The notes under the pieces: generated by a model
What the model saw: the letters and a program-made list of their open reading frames with translations, nothing else
Databases searched by the model: none
What the model was told of the DNA's origin: nothing
Translations under genes and position numbers: made by a program
Part shown: one piece after another, positions 25,195 to 35,009 of the stretch
Position numbering within the stretch: position 1 is the first letter of the stretch
Layout of the letters: each line of letters begins with the position of its first letter
Source of the DNA: an uncultured Acidobacteriota bacterium
GTDB lineage: Bacteria; Acidobacteriota; Terriglobia; Terriglobales; Acidobacteriaceae
Assembly (NCBI GenBank): GCA_903832295.1
Contig: CAILAZ010000219.1
Coordinates: forward strand, 1 to 54,868
DNA length: 54,868 bases
Reading direction: 5' to 3'

Positions 25195-25287
25195 GAGGAA
25201 CCTCCCTGGCAGCAAATCCGAAAAAAGTGTACACGTGCCGCTGCGGGTATGGAACTCGAAGAGGGAAAACTATGGCAGAGATGGATG

Positions 25288-26595
25288 CTACTGGTTCTCG
25301 GGGACATCGAGATGCAAAGCGATGATTTCGGATTCTACCGGCACTCCGCGCGTAACCTTGATATGGAGTACGGCTTCAAACGGTCGGCTTTCGCCGTCTT
25401 TGCCCAGCCGCTTGATCAGCACATTCAGTGTGTCAGGATGGCAGATGTACTCAACCGCCGCCTGGGTCCCGATGGTGGTGGTGCCTGCCGCGAGAATAAT
25501 CTGGCGATTATGCTCCAGCCCGGGCAGTCGCGCGATGATCGCATAATCATCAATGATCGGCTTGTTCGGTGCGTTGAGGTAGGTGGCTGCTTCGCCGCTG
25601 CCGGGATGCAGGTTCAATACTGAGACATCGCCCTGCCGCGGACCCTCCGAGACGGCTTGGAATTTGAAAAACCGCGTGGTCGGAATATCGTTCAGAGTAA
25701 GGTTTTCAACCGGTGCCCCGACGAAAATCAGATTCGTGTTCTTCGCATCATCCATGGAGAGCAGGGCCCCACGCTTGACACGCAGGGATGCTCCGAGCGC
25801 ATTGAACACCGTATCGAGTTCGTGTACCGAAAGCACCTCGCCCACGCCGGTATAGTGGTCCTGCATCTCTCCCGGTTGGTCCACATGGGGGCGATAGTAG
25901 CGCATTCCAGCGTCCGGGCGTCCTACGAAGGCGGCATTGCTGAAAACCACCCAGCGGTCATCGCTCCCCTTCAGAAAAGGTCCCCAGAATGTCCGCAATG
26001 CGGGGTCAGCCGTGGATTTCTCCACGGTCGTCACTGGTTTGGTGCTGCGTGATTTCCAGACCACCGCCAGCAAAACCAGGGTGCATACAAGAAGCCCGCC
26101 CAGGAGAAATGCGACGTAGCGCCAGCTTCCCTGCGGACGCTGAGAGGCGGCTTCGAGTAAGGTCTCATATTCAGCGGCGTGCGCCTCGGCGCGCACGGCG
26201 GCGGCAGAGGCATCCAGACCGTTCTGCTCCGCGTGGCCGTTTTGCCGAGTTGGCGGGGCTGCCGCGTGTGCAGCGGAGAACGTGAGTTTGTAAGCGCCCT
26301 TGGGGATTTCAACGACAATCTGGTCGTTAGCCCCGTCGGTGAGGGCATACTCCAACAGCTTGGAGCGAAGGCGCGCCACCTGTACACGGACACTCGAATC
26401 CGATCGAGGATCGAAATCGCCCTTGCGCCCGAAGACCTCCGTCGCAATGCGGTATTCCTTCAGTGCGGTGCCGGGTTCGTCGTGAGACTTCTCCGCGAGA
26501 TAGCGCAATAGCCGACTCAGAGTCTCCGAACCTTGGAATACATGGCTGCGGAGAATCTGCTCAATCTGTTCGGTTTCTTGAAGGGATCTCGTCAT
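25288..26595 (-). CDS. Membrane-anchored winged-helix transcriptional regulator
   Basis: A ~435-residue one-component regulator. Residues ~8-106 are a winged-helix domain (SRLLRYLAEKSHDEPGTALK, EYRIATEVFGRKGDFDPRSD, VRVQVARLRSKLLEYALTDG, IVVEIPKGAYKLTF), the Acidobacteria-rich CadC/OmpR-like type. A Gln/Ala-rich linker follows, then one membrane helix (~159-180, YVAFLLGGLLVCTLVLLAVV). The remaining ~250 residues lie outside the membrane and have no recognised domain; they could sense a sugar in the periplasm. The chosen ATG at 26595 has GGTGG before it; a GTG at 26607 is an alternative. It is divergent from the TonB receptor and adjacent to GH36. Confidence 0.82.
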   Translation of the reverse strand: MTRSLQETEQIEQILRSHVFQGSETLSRLLRYLAEKSHDEPGTALKEYRIATEVFGRKGDFDPRSDSSVRVQVARLRSKLLEYALTDGANDQIVVEIPKGAYKLTFSAAHAAAPPTRQNGHAEQNGLDASAAAVRAEAHAAEYETLLEAASQRPQGSWRYVAFLLGGLLVCTLVLLAVVWKSRSTKPVTTVEKSTADPALRTFWGPFLKGSDDRWVVFSNAAFVGRPDAGMRYYRPHVDQPGEMQDHYTGVGEVLSVHELDTVFNALGASLRVKRGALLSMDDAKNTNLIFVGAPVENLTLNDIPTTRFFKFQAVSEGPRQGDVSVLNLHPGSGEAATYLNAPNKPIIDDYAIIARLPGLEHNRQIILAAGTTTIGTQAAVEYICHPDTLNVLIKRLGKDGESRPFEAVLHIKVTRGVPVESEIIALHLDVPENQ

Positions 26596-26623
26596 TATCT
26601 CATCCACCAGCCAATCCGATCAC

Positions 26624-26655
26624 TGTAACTCACGTGTAACAATGTGCTCTGTAAC
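26624..26655. promoter_or_regulatory. Three TGTAAC direct repeats upstream of the regulator
   Basis: Exact TGTAAC copies start at 26624, 26635 and 26650 (spacings 11 and 15). Winged-helix regulators of the OmpR type bind direct repeats about one helical turn apart, so this is a candidate self- or target-binding region in the divergent promoter of the regulator and TonB receptor. Binding is not shown. Confidence 0.4.
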
Positions 26656-27003
26656 ATACCATCAACTTGTAAATCATGGCAATCACTATATTTAGCGGAC
26701 CTGAAGTAACAGACCGTTTCAGACTTCCCGTTTCTCGATACTTCCACTAATTACTGATGCGGCCTGCGAGAACAGGGCCAGACACATCCCTGTCTCGTCT
26801 CGCACCGGTCTCCGTCCAACTTCTAGCCAGGATTCATCCTGATGGAAAGCGGGAGGGGATGCGAGAGGACTGTAGCATAGGTCCTGAAAGCAGCAGTTTC
26901 AAAACAGAAGCAGGGATCATAGGAAGCAAAAGTTTTTCATATGAGTCTCTGCTCTTACAAACAAGTCACATTTAAGACTTGATGGAACTAAGGGGAGGAA
27001 ATC
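26656..27003. other. Intergenic promoter region of the TonB receptor
   Basis: AT-rich compared with its surroundings and with no convincing gene. A CAAGTC-8 bases-GACTTG inverted repeat at 26962-26981 lies ~22 bases before the receptor start, and GGGGAGGAAATC just before the ATG is a strong ribosome binding site. Confidence 0.5.
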
Positions 27004-30000
27004 ATGCATTTCAGACGTTATTGCCGTTTGCTACTGCTTTGTCTTCTGGTGCTGCTCATCGGCGTCGGAACTAGCGTTGCACAGGCGGTGTACGGAACCA
27101 TCTTTGGAACGGTGACAGACGCCACTGGCGCTGCCGTCCCGGGAGCCAAGGTCACCGTAACCGACATTCGCAAAGGCACTACAGAAACCACAGTGACCAA
27201 TGCATCGGGCAACTACCAGGTCCTGCACCTGATCCCGGACACCTACTCGGTCAAGATTGAAGCCAAGGGCTTCAAGACGATCGAAAACAAGGGCATCACG
27301 GTTGCGGCTGACACTGCTGGCCGCTTTGATGCAGCCTTCCAGGTTGGCGGAGCCGCCGAAGTGATCGAGGTCACCAGCGAAGCTCCTCAGCTCAAGACGG
27401 ACCGTGCTGATGTTGCACAGTTGCTCGACGAACACATCACTGCCGACCTGCCGCTGGCGGGCCGCAACTTCACCGCACTCGAACTGCTGACCCCCGGCGC
27501 CGTGTATCAGTCTGGCTGGATGCACGCCACCACTGAAAACCCGCAGGAAAGCCAGCCGGTCTTCCTGAACGGCCAGATGTGGGGCGGAACGTCCTACAGC
27601 TTGGACGGAACTGATAATAAGGATGCGGTTCTGGGCATCATCGTAATCAATCCGACTCTCGAGTCGATTGGCGAAATCAAGATCACCACCCAGAACTATG
27701 ATGCCGAGTTCGGCAACGGTACGGCCGGTGTTGTCACCGCCCAGACCAAGTCGGGCGGCAACAGCTTCCATGGCAGCGTTTACAATTTCCGTCGCTCCGG
27801 TGCAAACCAGGCGAAGGACCCGTTTGCCGCGCCTGACTCCGTGACCGGAAAGATTGTTCCTTCCTCTCTTTGGGATCAGTTCGGCGGATCCATCGGCGGC
27901 CCAGCCATCAAGAACAAACTGTTCTTCTTCGGCGATTATCAGGGTACCCGCCGCAGAACCGGCAACCCCCTTACCACCACCCTCCCGACGTCGCTGGTTC
28001 GCAGCACATGTTTGACTGCCGGCAGCTCCACCTGCAACCTGAGCGATTACTCGCAACAGATCTATGACCCTGCTACCGGACTTGCGGACGGAACCAACCG
28101 CACGCCGTTTGCCGGAAACATCATTCCGAAAGCAAGACTGAATGCAGAAGCCGTAAAGCTCCTGTCAATGCTGCCCGCTCCGAACAAGACCGGGACCTCG
28201 AGCAACTACACCGCGACGGGAACTGCCCCGTTCAACGATGACACCTTCAACACCCGCGTTGATTACCGCGTAAGGGACAACTTCAACGTCTTCGGACGCT
28301 ATACCTATGTACGCTTCACCCAGACTGGCAAGGGCGCCTTCGGTACCCTGGACGGCCCGGGCTTCCTGAGTGGCAACGCGACCGGTAAGGATTTGGCGCG
28401 CAACGACAGCGTCGCAGCGGGCTTTGACTACGTCCTCAGCCCGACGTTGAGCACGGATTTCCGCTTCGCTTACTTCCGCTACCACATCATGAATGACAAG
28501 TACGATGCTTCCAATCTGACGGCCGCGACGGATCTCGGCCTGCTCGGATTGAACACCGGGTACACGGGGACCGGCGGTCTGCCGACCTTCAACTTCTCGG
28601 ATGGCACCGTGGGAACCTTCGGAACCGCAAACTGCAACTGCCCTCTGAACGAAGATGAGAAGCAGATTCAGTTTGTCAACAACTGGACCAAGATCTACCA
28701 CAACCATACCTTCAAGTTCGGCGGCGACTTCCGCCTCGCGATGAACCTCCGCGACGCCAGCGATTCCAACCGCACCGGCTCGTTTACCTTTAACTCTCTG
28801 GCCACCGGAAACAACAGCGGCGGCGGCTTGTCACTTGCTACCTTCCTGCTGGGCGACGTCTCGTCGTTCTCGCGTTACGTAATCCGTGGCAACCACTTCG
28901 CTTCTGAACATCAGAAACGCGACTTTGGCTACATCCAGGACACCTGGCGCGTAACTCCCAAGTTGACCCTCAACCTGGGCGTGCGCTGGGATGACATCTT
29001 CCCTGAGACGGTCACACAGGCCGGCATGGGCGGCGTAACCAACCTCGTAACTGGAACCATTGATGTCGTTGGCGTCGGCGGAATTCCGCTGAACGGCGGC
29101 ATTGCAAACAACTGGACCAACTTTGCTGCTCGTGTTGGTGCGGCCTACCAGATCAATCCCAAGACGGTCATTCGCGGCGGCTACGGCCGTGCGTTTGATG
29201 AAGGCATTTTCGGTCTGATCTTTGGATCGGCTCTGACCCACAACCAGCCAGCGATGGCGACCCAGAACCTGACCAACCAGGATCAGCACCAGGCGCTTTC
29301 GATCGCCCTGGGCGCAGCTCCTGCGGCCTACGTCTTCCCGACCATTCCGACCAGCGGCCAGATTCCGATGGCAGAAGGCCAGAGCTACTACGCAGCCCGT
29401 CCGCGCAAGCAGAAGCTGGTCGCGGTGGACTCCTACAACCTTACGTTCCAGCACCAGCTCAACGACTCCACTTCCGTGCAGATCGGCTACGTCGGAAACT
29501 GGGGCGTACACATTGCTGAAGGATACTGGGGCTACAACGTGAACCAGCCCACGCTCGGTTCCGCTCCCCTGAGCACCCGCATGCCGCTCTGGGACAAGTA
29601 CAACCACAATGGCGTAACCTGCTGCCGTACGGAAATCGACTATGTCGCTCCGGACTCCCACAGCAACTACAACTCGCTGCAAGCTGTGATCACCCGCAAG
29701 ATGACCAAGGGCCTGCAGATCAACGCCAGCTACACCTGGGCGAAATCGCTGGATCACACCGGCGACTACTTCAATAACGACACTCACTTTGGCTACGGCC
29801 CCGGCGATTACAACCGCAAGCAGGTTGCTACCGCCGCCGTCATCTATGACCTGCCGTTCGGCAAGGGCAAGATGTTTGCAGGCAACATTTCCAAGGCAGC
29901 CGATTACGTCGTTGGCGGATGGCAGCTCAGCACGATCACTGGCATCGCCAGCGGTCTTCCGTTTACCTATTCCTATCAGGCCTCTGGGGCTGACGGCTAT

Positions 30001-30417
30001 GACACCGGATTGTCCATGCGCCCACGGCGTGCAGGCAATTGGAACGTAGGCGCCGGCAAACTGACGAGCGATCAGAAGGTGCAGTACTTCACCCCGATCG
30101 CAACTCTGAGCGCACAGGGCGGACAGGTTGGTCCGTGGCAGCGTCCGGCAGCGTACACTTTCGGCGGTTCACGCAATGAAGGCATTGGCCCCGGAATGTT
30201 CACCTCTGACATGTCAGTGTCCAAGAACTTCGCGATCACCGAAATGGTGAAAGGACAGTTCAAGATGGACATTTACAACCTGTTCAATCACCCGGTCCTC
30301 GGATCTCCCAACTCCTGCGTTGACTGCTCGGTCAGCAACGGTGGCGGACAGATCACTGGCCTCCAGGGTGGAATCTACATGCGCCGCCTGCAGTTCGGCG
30401 CACGCTTCAGCTTCTAG
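27004..30417 (+). CDS. TonB-dependent outer-membrane receptor, Oar-like
   Basis: A 1137-residue outer-membrane transporter. The signal peptide (RRYCRLLLLCLLVLLIGVGT, cleaved near VAQA) is followed by a carboxypeptidase-regulatory-like domain (~30-120: GTIFGTVTDATGAAVPGAKV, NASGNYQVLHLIPDTYSVKI), a plug domain (LPLAGRNFTALELLTPGAVY, SYSLDGTDNKDAVLG, NAEFGNGTAGVVTAQTKSGG-like) and a ~900-residue beta-barrel that ends in the aromatic FGARFSF. No SusD partner is encoded nearby, as usual in Acidobacteriota. Neighbours (GH36, regulator, trehalase, glycosidase) suggest it imports oligosaccharides. A terminator follows. Confidence 0.93.
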   Translation: MHFRRYCRLLLLCLLVLLIGVGTSVAQAVYGTIFGTVTDATGAAVPGAKVTVTDIRKGTTETTVTNASGNYQVLHLIPDTYSVKIEAKGFKTIENKGITVAADTAGRFDAAFQVGGAAEVIEVTSEAPQLKTDRADVAQLLDEHITADLPLAGRNFTALELLTPGAVYQSGWMHATTENPQESQPVFLNGQMWGGTSYSLDGTDNKDAVLGIIVINPTLESIGEIKITTQNYDAEFGNGTAGVVTAQTKSGGNSFHGSVYNFRRSGANQAKDPFAAPDSVTGKIVPSSLWDQFGGSIGGPAIKNKLFFFGDYQGTRRRTGNPLTTTLPTSLVRSTCLTAGSSTCNLSDYSQQIYDPATGLADGTNRTPFAGNIIPKARLNAEAVKLLSMLPAPNKTGTSSNYTATGTAPFNDDTFNTRVDYRVRDNFNVFGRYTYVRFTQTGKGAFGTLDGPGFLSGNATGKDLARNDSVAAGFDYVLSPTLSTDFRFAYFRYHIMNDKYDASNLTAATDLGLLGLNTGYTGTGGLPTFNFSDGTVGTFGTANCNCPLNEDEKQIQFVNNWTKIYHNHTFKFGGDFRLAMNLRDASDSNRTGSFTFNSLATGNNSGGGLSLATFLLGDVSSFSRYVIRGNHFASEHQKRDFGYIQDTWRVTPKLTLNLGVRWDDIFPETVTQAGMGGVTNLVTGTIDVVGVGGIPLNGGIANNWTNFAARVGAAYQINPKTVIRGGYGRAFDEGIFGLIFGSALTHNQPAMATQNLTNQDQHQALSIALGAAPAAYVFPTIPTSGQIPMAEGQSYYAARPRKQKLVAVDSYNLTFQHQLNDSTSVQIGYVGNWGVHIAEGYWGYNVNQPTLGSAPLSTRMPLWDKYNHNGVTCCRTEIDYVAPDSHSNYNSLQAVITRKMTKGLQINASYTWAKSLDHTGDYFNNDTHFGYGPGDYNRKQVATAAVIYDLPFGKGKMFAGNISKAADYVVGGWQLSTITGIASGLPFTYSYQASGADGYDTGLSMRPRRAGNWNVGAGKLTSDQKVQYFTPIATLSAQGGQVGPWQRPAAYTFGGSRNEGIGPGMFTSDMSVSKNFAITEMVKGQFKMDIYNLFNHPVLGSPNSCVDCSVSNGGGQITGLQGGIYMRRLQFGARFSF

Positions 30418-30434
30418 TTTTCCCCGGAGGGCTT

Positions 30435-30467
30435 GGGCCGGTGTTCATCCTGACCGGCCCGATTTTT
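30435..30467 (+). terminator. Terminator after the TonB receptor
   Basis: An 8-bp stem GGGCCGGT (30435-30442) with ACCGGCCC (30453-30460) and a 10-base loop precedes GATTTTT. It lies 18 bases after the receptor stop. Confidence 0.85.
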
Positions 30468-30492
30468 CCGGCATCTGATTGTTTTGAGTACC

Positions 30493-30535
30493 GCCGGGGG
30501 AGTTTCAGAGATTCTTCTTGGAACGCTCCCCCGGC
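30493..30535 (+). other. Second hairpin in the receptor-trehalase junction
   Basis: GCCGGGGGAG (30493-30502) pairs perfectly with CTCCCCCGGC (30526-30535) around a 23-base loop, then TGCTTTT. It could be a weak second terminator or a structured leader of the trehalase mRNA. Confidence 0.5.
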
Positions 30536-30639
30536 TGCTTTTCGGTCGCCTGTGGGATGAGACTTTGCTTTCGACGGAGTTCTTCTCAGTCGGCCTGTGT
30601 TGCAGGTTCAGAACTTGTATTTTCTTGAAGGCATCTACC

Positions 30640-32364
30640 GTGACTAAGAAATTGTGTCGTATCCGTTGGGCAAACTTCGCCCTGGCTGGATTTTTGCTTG
30701 TGCTGTCTCCAGCCCTGGCCTTCTCCGCAACTTCCGCGCAAATTGCCGGAAGCGCGGAATCGCAGAGTTCAGAAGCTCCAAAGATCCTCCCCTATATTCA
30801 CAATGGGTGGCACACTCTAACCCGCTCAACGAATGAGTGTGCCTCCCTTACCGATTCCAAGCTCAACAATACGAGCCGGGTGCTCTACCTGCCGAGCGGG
30901 ATGAAAATTCCCGCAGCGGTTTCCAAGCTTCGCGAGCAGTGCGACGTACGCATCGAATCCCTGCCGCATCCCATCACGGCCGTCGGCCAGATCTCGCCAC
31001 AGAGCCTTTCAGAACAGGGACTTCTTTATCTGCCTAATCCCTATGTCGTCCCCGGTGGACGCTTCAATGAGATGTACGGATGGGACAGCTATTTCATCGT
31101 GCGCGGATTGATAGAAGATGGCGAGGTCGAGTTGGCCCGCGGCATGGTGGAAAACTTCTTCTTCGAGATCGAAAACTACGGCGCGGTTCTCAATGCCAAC
31201 CGGACGTATTACCTGACCCGTTCGCAGCCTCCGTTTTTGAGCTCGATGATCCTCGCCGTACATCATGCAAACATCGCCGCGCATCAGGACGACTCCGAAT
31301 GGATGATGCGCGCCTTCGAGTACGCTCAGCGCGACTACAGGCTCTGGATGACAGCCCCCAAACTGGACACCGCCACTGGGCTCTCACGCTATTTTGATTC
31401 CGGCAGCGGCCCGGTAATGGAAATCGGCGATCACAGTGACTACTACCTTGGTGTGGCAGATTGGCTCGAAAAACACCCGGAAGTTGTCACCGATTATCTG
31501 ACTGACTCCGCCAGCAAGGGAACGGGACCGGCGCTTCAAGTGCCCTTGTGCGGTGACCAGCCGTGCCCGAAGAGCAAGAGGGTGTGGTTTACGCCGGAGT
31601 TTTACAAAGGCGACCGCGCGATGCGCGAGTCGGGTTTCGATATTTCCTTCCGCTTCGGCCCATTCAGCGGAAGCACGGAAGACTTTGCCCCGGTATGCCT
31701 GAACAGTCTGCTTTATAAACTGGAAAATGATCTCTCGGAAATTGCGGCGGACCTGCGGCAACCTGATCAGTCACGCCTTTGGAGTGACCGCGCATCACAT
31801 CGCAAACAACTGATCAACCGCTACATGTGGAACCCCAAGAGCGGGCTCTTTGTGGATTACAACCTGCGGCTCCATCGGCAATCCACCGTCCTCTATGCCT
31901 CCACCTTCTATCCGCTCTGGACAGGGCTGGCCACGCAGTCCCAGGCGGATGCCGTGCTCCGCCATCTTGCGGAATTTGAGCATCCGGGTGGTCTGGCCAT
32001 GAGCAATCGAGAGACGGGTGTCCAGTGGGACAAGCCGTACGGATGGGCTCCTATTCAGTTGATTGCCGTGGAGGGAATGCGACGCTACGGCTTCAGTCAT
32101 GATGCGGACCGCATTTCGCGGAACTTCCTGACCATGGTTGAGGAAAATGCCCAGAAGGATGGCGCGATCCGAGAGAAGTACAATGTCGTGAATCGTTCCA
32201 CAATTGCCAACGTCACTGCAGGCTATTCCAGCAACGTCGTCGGATTCGGATGGACAAATGGTACGTTCCTCGCGTTGCTGCACCAGCTTTCAGCCCGGGA
32301 ACAACAATCTGTTTTGAATGACACCAGCAGCGCAAAATTGCCCGTTCCTGCCTCCCGGAACTGA
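30640..32364 (+). CDS. treA: Periplasmic trehalase (GH37)
   Basis: A ~574-residue exported GH37 trehalase that hydrolyses trehalose to two glucoses. The start is the GTG at 30640 with GAAGG upstream, opening a signal peptide (KKLCRIRWANFALAGFLLVL followed by SPALAFS). Signature 1 is PGGRFNEMYGWDSYF (~137-151) and signature 2 is QWDKPYGWAP (~462-471). ESGFD, with a probable acid Asp, and IREKYNV, with a probable base Glu, match the catalytic positions of periplasmic trehalase. It lies between the TonB receptor and the glycosidase; 47 bases separate it from the next gene. A periplasmic location fits uptake of disaccharides by the upstream receptor. Confidence 0.93.
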   Translation: MTKKLCRIRWANFALAGFLLVLSPALAFSATSAQIAGSAESQSSEAPKILPYIHNGWHTLTRSTNECASLTDSKLNNTSRVLYLPSGMKIPAAVSKLREQCDVRIESLPHPITAVGQISPQSLSEQGLLYLPNPYVVPGGRFNEMYGWDSYFIVRGLIEDGEVELARGMVENFFFEIENYGAVLNANRTYYLTRSQPPFLSSMILAVHHANIAAHQDDSEWMMRAFEYAQRDYRLWMTAPKLDTATGLSRYFDSGSGPVMEIGDHSDYYLGVADWLEKHPEVVTDYLTDSASKGTGPALQVPLCGDQPCPKSKRVWFTPEFYKGDRAMRESGFDISFRFGPFSGSTEDFAPVCLNSLLYKLENDLSEIAADLRQPDQSRLWSDRASHRKQLINRYMWNPKSGLFVDYNLRLHRQSTVLYASTFYPLWTGLATQSQADAVLRHLAEFEHPGGLAMSNRETGVQWDKPYGWAPIQLIAVEGMRRYGFSHDADRISRNFLTMVEENAQKDGAIREKYNVVNRSTIANVTAGYSSNVVGFGWTNGTFLALLHQLSAREQQSVLNDTSSAKLPVPASRN

Positions 32365-32411
32365 CCGGGCACTTCGGAGCAGGGCTCGAGCCGCACAAAG
32401 GAATTAGATCG

Positions 32412-35000
32412 ATGTCGAAAGTCAGAGTTTTCTTCACGTGCAATCTCCGCAGAGTCATTGCCGCCGCTCTCCTCTGCTTGCCGCTGTTGGCCTTTGGCCA
32501 GGGTATCGCCCAGGGTTCTCCTGAGGGATCACTGAAGAGCACGCCGACGCGGGATGATTCGCTCTCGGTTTCGCCGATTCCCGCATTTGCCCTGCCTGAA
32601 AGTCCTCTCACCATTCATCAGGACGCACTGCCGCGAAACCCATTCAGCGTCATGGGAGACACTGCTGCGATTCTTGGGCAGCAGGACGGCACCTTTGAAC
32701 TCTGGTCCTTTCCGGTAAAAGTTCTGGCGCACTTCCACATCCGCGCGGATATCGCGAACTACCCTGTTCCTATCGATGTCAACGCCCTGGCCGCGACCAT
32801 CGATGTTTCGCCCGATCACACGACAATTACGTACACGCACGCGGCCTTCACCCTCAAACAGCACATGTTTGTCACCCGAAGCGGGGACAAAAGCCCGGCA
32901 GGCCCAATTGTTCTGTTTGAAGTTGCTTCCGTTCGCCCGCTGACCCTCACGATACAGTTCGATCCCGTGATGCAGCGTATGTGGCCCGCACTCAATCCCG
33001 GTCGCCCCAATGGAGCATGGATCGCATCGGGCGGCTATATGCTTTCTTCGGACGATCCGTTCTTCAATGCAATGGTTGCAATGCCGGGCACGCAACCGGG
33101 CATCCTTCCGCCCTATCAGGAACGGCCCAAAGACTATCCGCTTGAGTTCAAGCTTGCGTTTGACCCCAAGCGCGATTCCGGCAAGTATTTCCCATTAGTG
33201 ACCAGCATGATCGACGCTGGTCCGCGCGGCGCGGAAGCAACCCGCCTTCTCACAGAGAAGACGGTCGATCTGCTGAAACACATTCCGGAGCTGTACGAAA
33301 CGACGCACTCCTATTACGCCCACTTCTTCGATCACAGGCTGATTGCCGCAACCCCCGATCCGCGCTTTGACAAAGAATTGCTTTGGGCAGAAATCTCAAT
33401 CGACCAGCTGAAAGTACGCAAGGGCCAAGAGGTCGGAATGGTTGCCGGCGTGTATCCCTCCGCTGACTCTGACCGCCCGGGATTTGGCTGGTTCTTCGGG
33501 CGAGACACGCTGTGGAGTCTGTACGCGATTCATAGCTACGGAGATTTTGCACTTGCCCGTCAGGCGCTCGAGTTCCTGATTGCCCGTCAACGTGCCGATG
33601 GCAAAATCATGCACGAGTATTCCCAAAGTGCTGACAAGGTTGATTGGGCCGGATACGGTTACCAGTTCAACGCCGCAGACTCTGCTCCGCTCTTCGTAAT
33701 GGCGATGGAGGACTACTATCGCGCCAGCGGCGACAAAGCATTTGTGCAGAAATATTGGGAGAACGTGAAGCGCGCATACTTGTTCACCCGCGCCAACGAC
33801 TCCGATGGAGACGGCATTTACGACAACAGCCAGGGTACGGCCTGGGTGGAGTCCTGGCCGCCAGTCATGCCCAAGCAGGAACTCTACCTTGCGGCACTTG
33901 ACCAGCAATCCTGCGCTTCCCTCTCGCGCCTGGCCCACGCCATGGGCGACGAAGCGCTGGCCACCTCTGCTGGAAAACAGGCGGAACTCATTCGAGGCAA
34001 ACTCGCAGACTATCGCGGCAAGGATGGCATTTACACCTTCAGCCGCAACCTGGATGGCACGTATGACCCTACTCCGACGGTCTTTCCCAGCGTAGCCTGG
34101 TGGAGCGGCAATCTCAATCTGCCTGACCCGGACAAGACGCTTGAGATGTATGCGGGCAGTGATCTTTCGGCTGATTGGGGCCTGCGCGCAGTTGCGCAGA
34201 GCTATCCGATTTACGACCCGATCAGCTATCACCAGGGCTCGGTTTGGCCGCTGTTTACCGGATGGACGTCCCTTGCCGAGTACCGCACGGGCCGCCCACT
34301 CTCTGGCTATGAGCACCTGCTGGCGAACGCCGATCTTACATGGACCTCAGATCCGGGCAATGTCACGGAATTGCTCTCAGGCCAATTCTACGAACCCCTG
34401 GGGCGCAGCACGGCTCACCAACTCTGGTCCTCAGCGATGGTATTTACCCCGGCTGTGCGTGGATTATTTGGAGTAGAGGCCGATGCCGTTCACCACACTC
34501 TGAGAGTGGCGCCGCAGTTACCCGCCACTTGGGACCACGCCACTTTGCGCAACGTCCCTCTCGGTGAGACCAGTGTGGACGTTGCCATACAGCGGCGCGC
34601 TGCCGATCTGCTGGTAACAGCCACGACGGCAAAACCCACCATCCTCTGCCTCACAACCATCGCCGGGGCCATTAGCGAAGATTGCAAGCAGCCTCCAACG
34701 ACGAGTCACACCGCGAGTGTACCCCTGCCGGTGGTAGAGGTATCGCTGCCGCACCATCCGGCAATTCCTGGAAACACTGACTGTGCACCGCGCGTGCTTA
34801 GCCAGCAGTACAGTGCCCATAAACTGATGTTGACCTTGGAAGTGGTTGCGGGGACAACAGTTTCGTTGCCCCTGCGAATCAACCTTGCGAAGGCACCCAA
34901 GATTACCGCCTCGGGAGCCGACCTGGAAAGCGGCGCCGTCACTGTGAAGGCCACCCCAGGCTCCGGCTACCAGGTACGGAAGATTGAACTGAGCTGGTAG
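32412..35000 (+). CDS. Exported (alpha/alpha)6 glycosidase, amylo-alpha-1,6-glucosidase-like
   Basis: An 862-residue exported protein of the six-hairpin glycosidase superfamily. The signal peptide is MSKVRVFFTCNLRRVIAAAL and LCLPLLAFG. The N-terminal ~300 residues are a beta-sandwich domain. The toroid begins at ~350 (PGFGWFFGRDTLWSLYAIHS, FLIARQRADGKIMHEYSQSA, WVESWPPVMPKQELYLAALD, SYHQGSVWPLFTGW), as in glycogen debranching or glucoamylase-like enzymes. The C-terminal ~150 residues are another beta domain. The bond cleaved is not certain. It follows the trehalase by 47 bases (AAGGA before the ATG) and ends at a strong terminator, making a two-gene operon. Confidence 0.82.
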   Translation: MSKVRVFFTCNLRRVIAAALLCLPLLAFGQGIAQGSPEGSLKSTPTRDDSLSVSPIPAFALPESPLTIHQDALPRNPFSVMGDTAAILGQQDGTFELWSFPVKVLAHFHIRADIANYPVPIDVNALAATIDVSPDHTTITYTHAAFTLKQHMFVTRSGDKSPAGPIVLFEVASVRPLTLTIQFDPVMQRMWPALNPGRPNGAWIASGGYMLSSDDPFFNAMVAMPGTQPGILPPYQERPKDYPLEFKLAFDPKRDSGKYFPLVTSMIDAGPRGAEATRLLTEKTVDLLKHIPELYETTHSYYAHFFDHRLIAATPDPRFDKELLWAEISIDQLKVRKGQEVGMVAGVYPSADSDRPGFGWFFGRDTLWSLYAIHSYGDFALARQALEFLIARQRADGKIMHEYSQSADKVDWAGYGYQFNAADSAPLFVMAMEDYYRASGDKAFVQKYWENVKRAYLFTRANDSDGDGIYDNSQGTAWVESWPPVMPKQELYLAALDQQSCASLSRLAHAMGDEALATSAGKQAELIRGKLADYRGKDGIYTFSRNLDGTYDPTPTVFPSVAWWSGNLNLPDPDKTLEMYAGSDLSADWGLRAVAQSYPIYDPISYHQGSVWPLFTGWTSLAEYRTGRPLSGYEHLLANADLTWTSDPGNVTELLSGQFYEPLGRSTAHQLWSSAMVFTPAVRGLFGVEADAVHHTLRVAPQLPATWDHATLRNVPLGETSVDVAIQRRAADLLVTATTAKPTILCLTTIAGAISEDCKQPPTTSHTASVPLPVVEVSLPHHPAIPGNTDCAPRVLSQQYSAHKLMLTLEVVAGTTVSLPLRINLAKAPKITASGADLESGAVTVKATPGSGYQVRKIELSW

Positions 35001-35009
35001 GTACAACTA

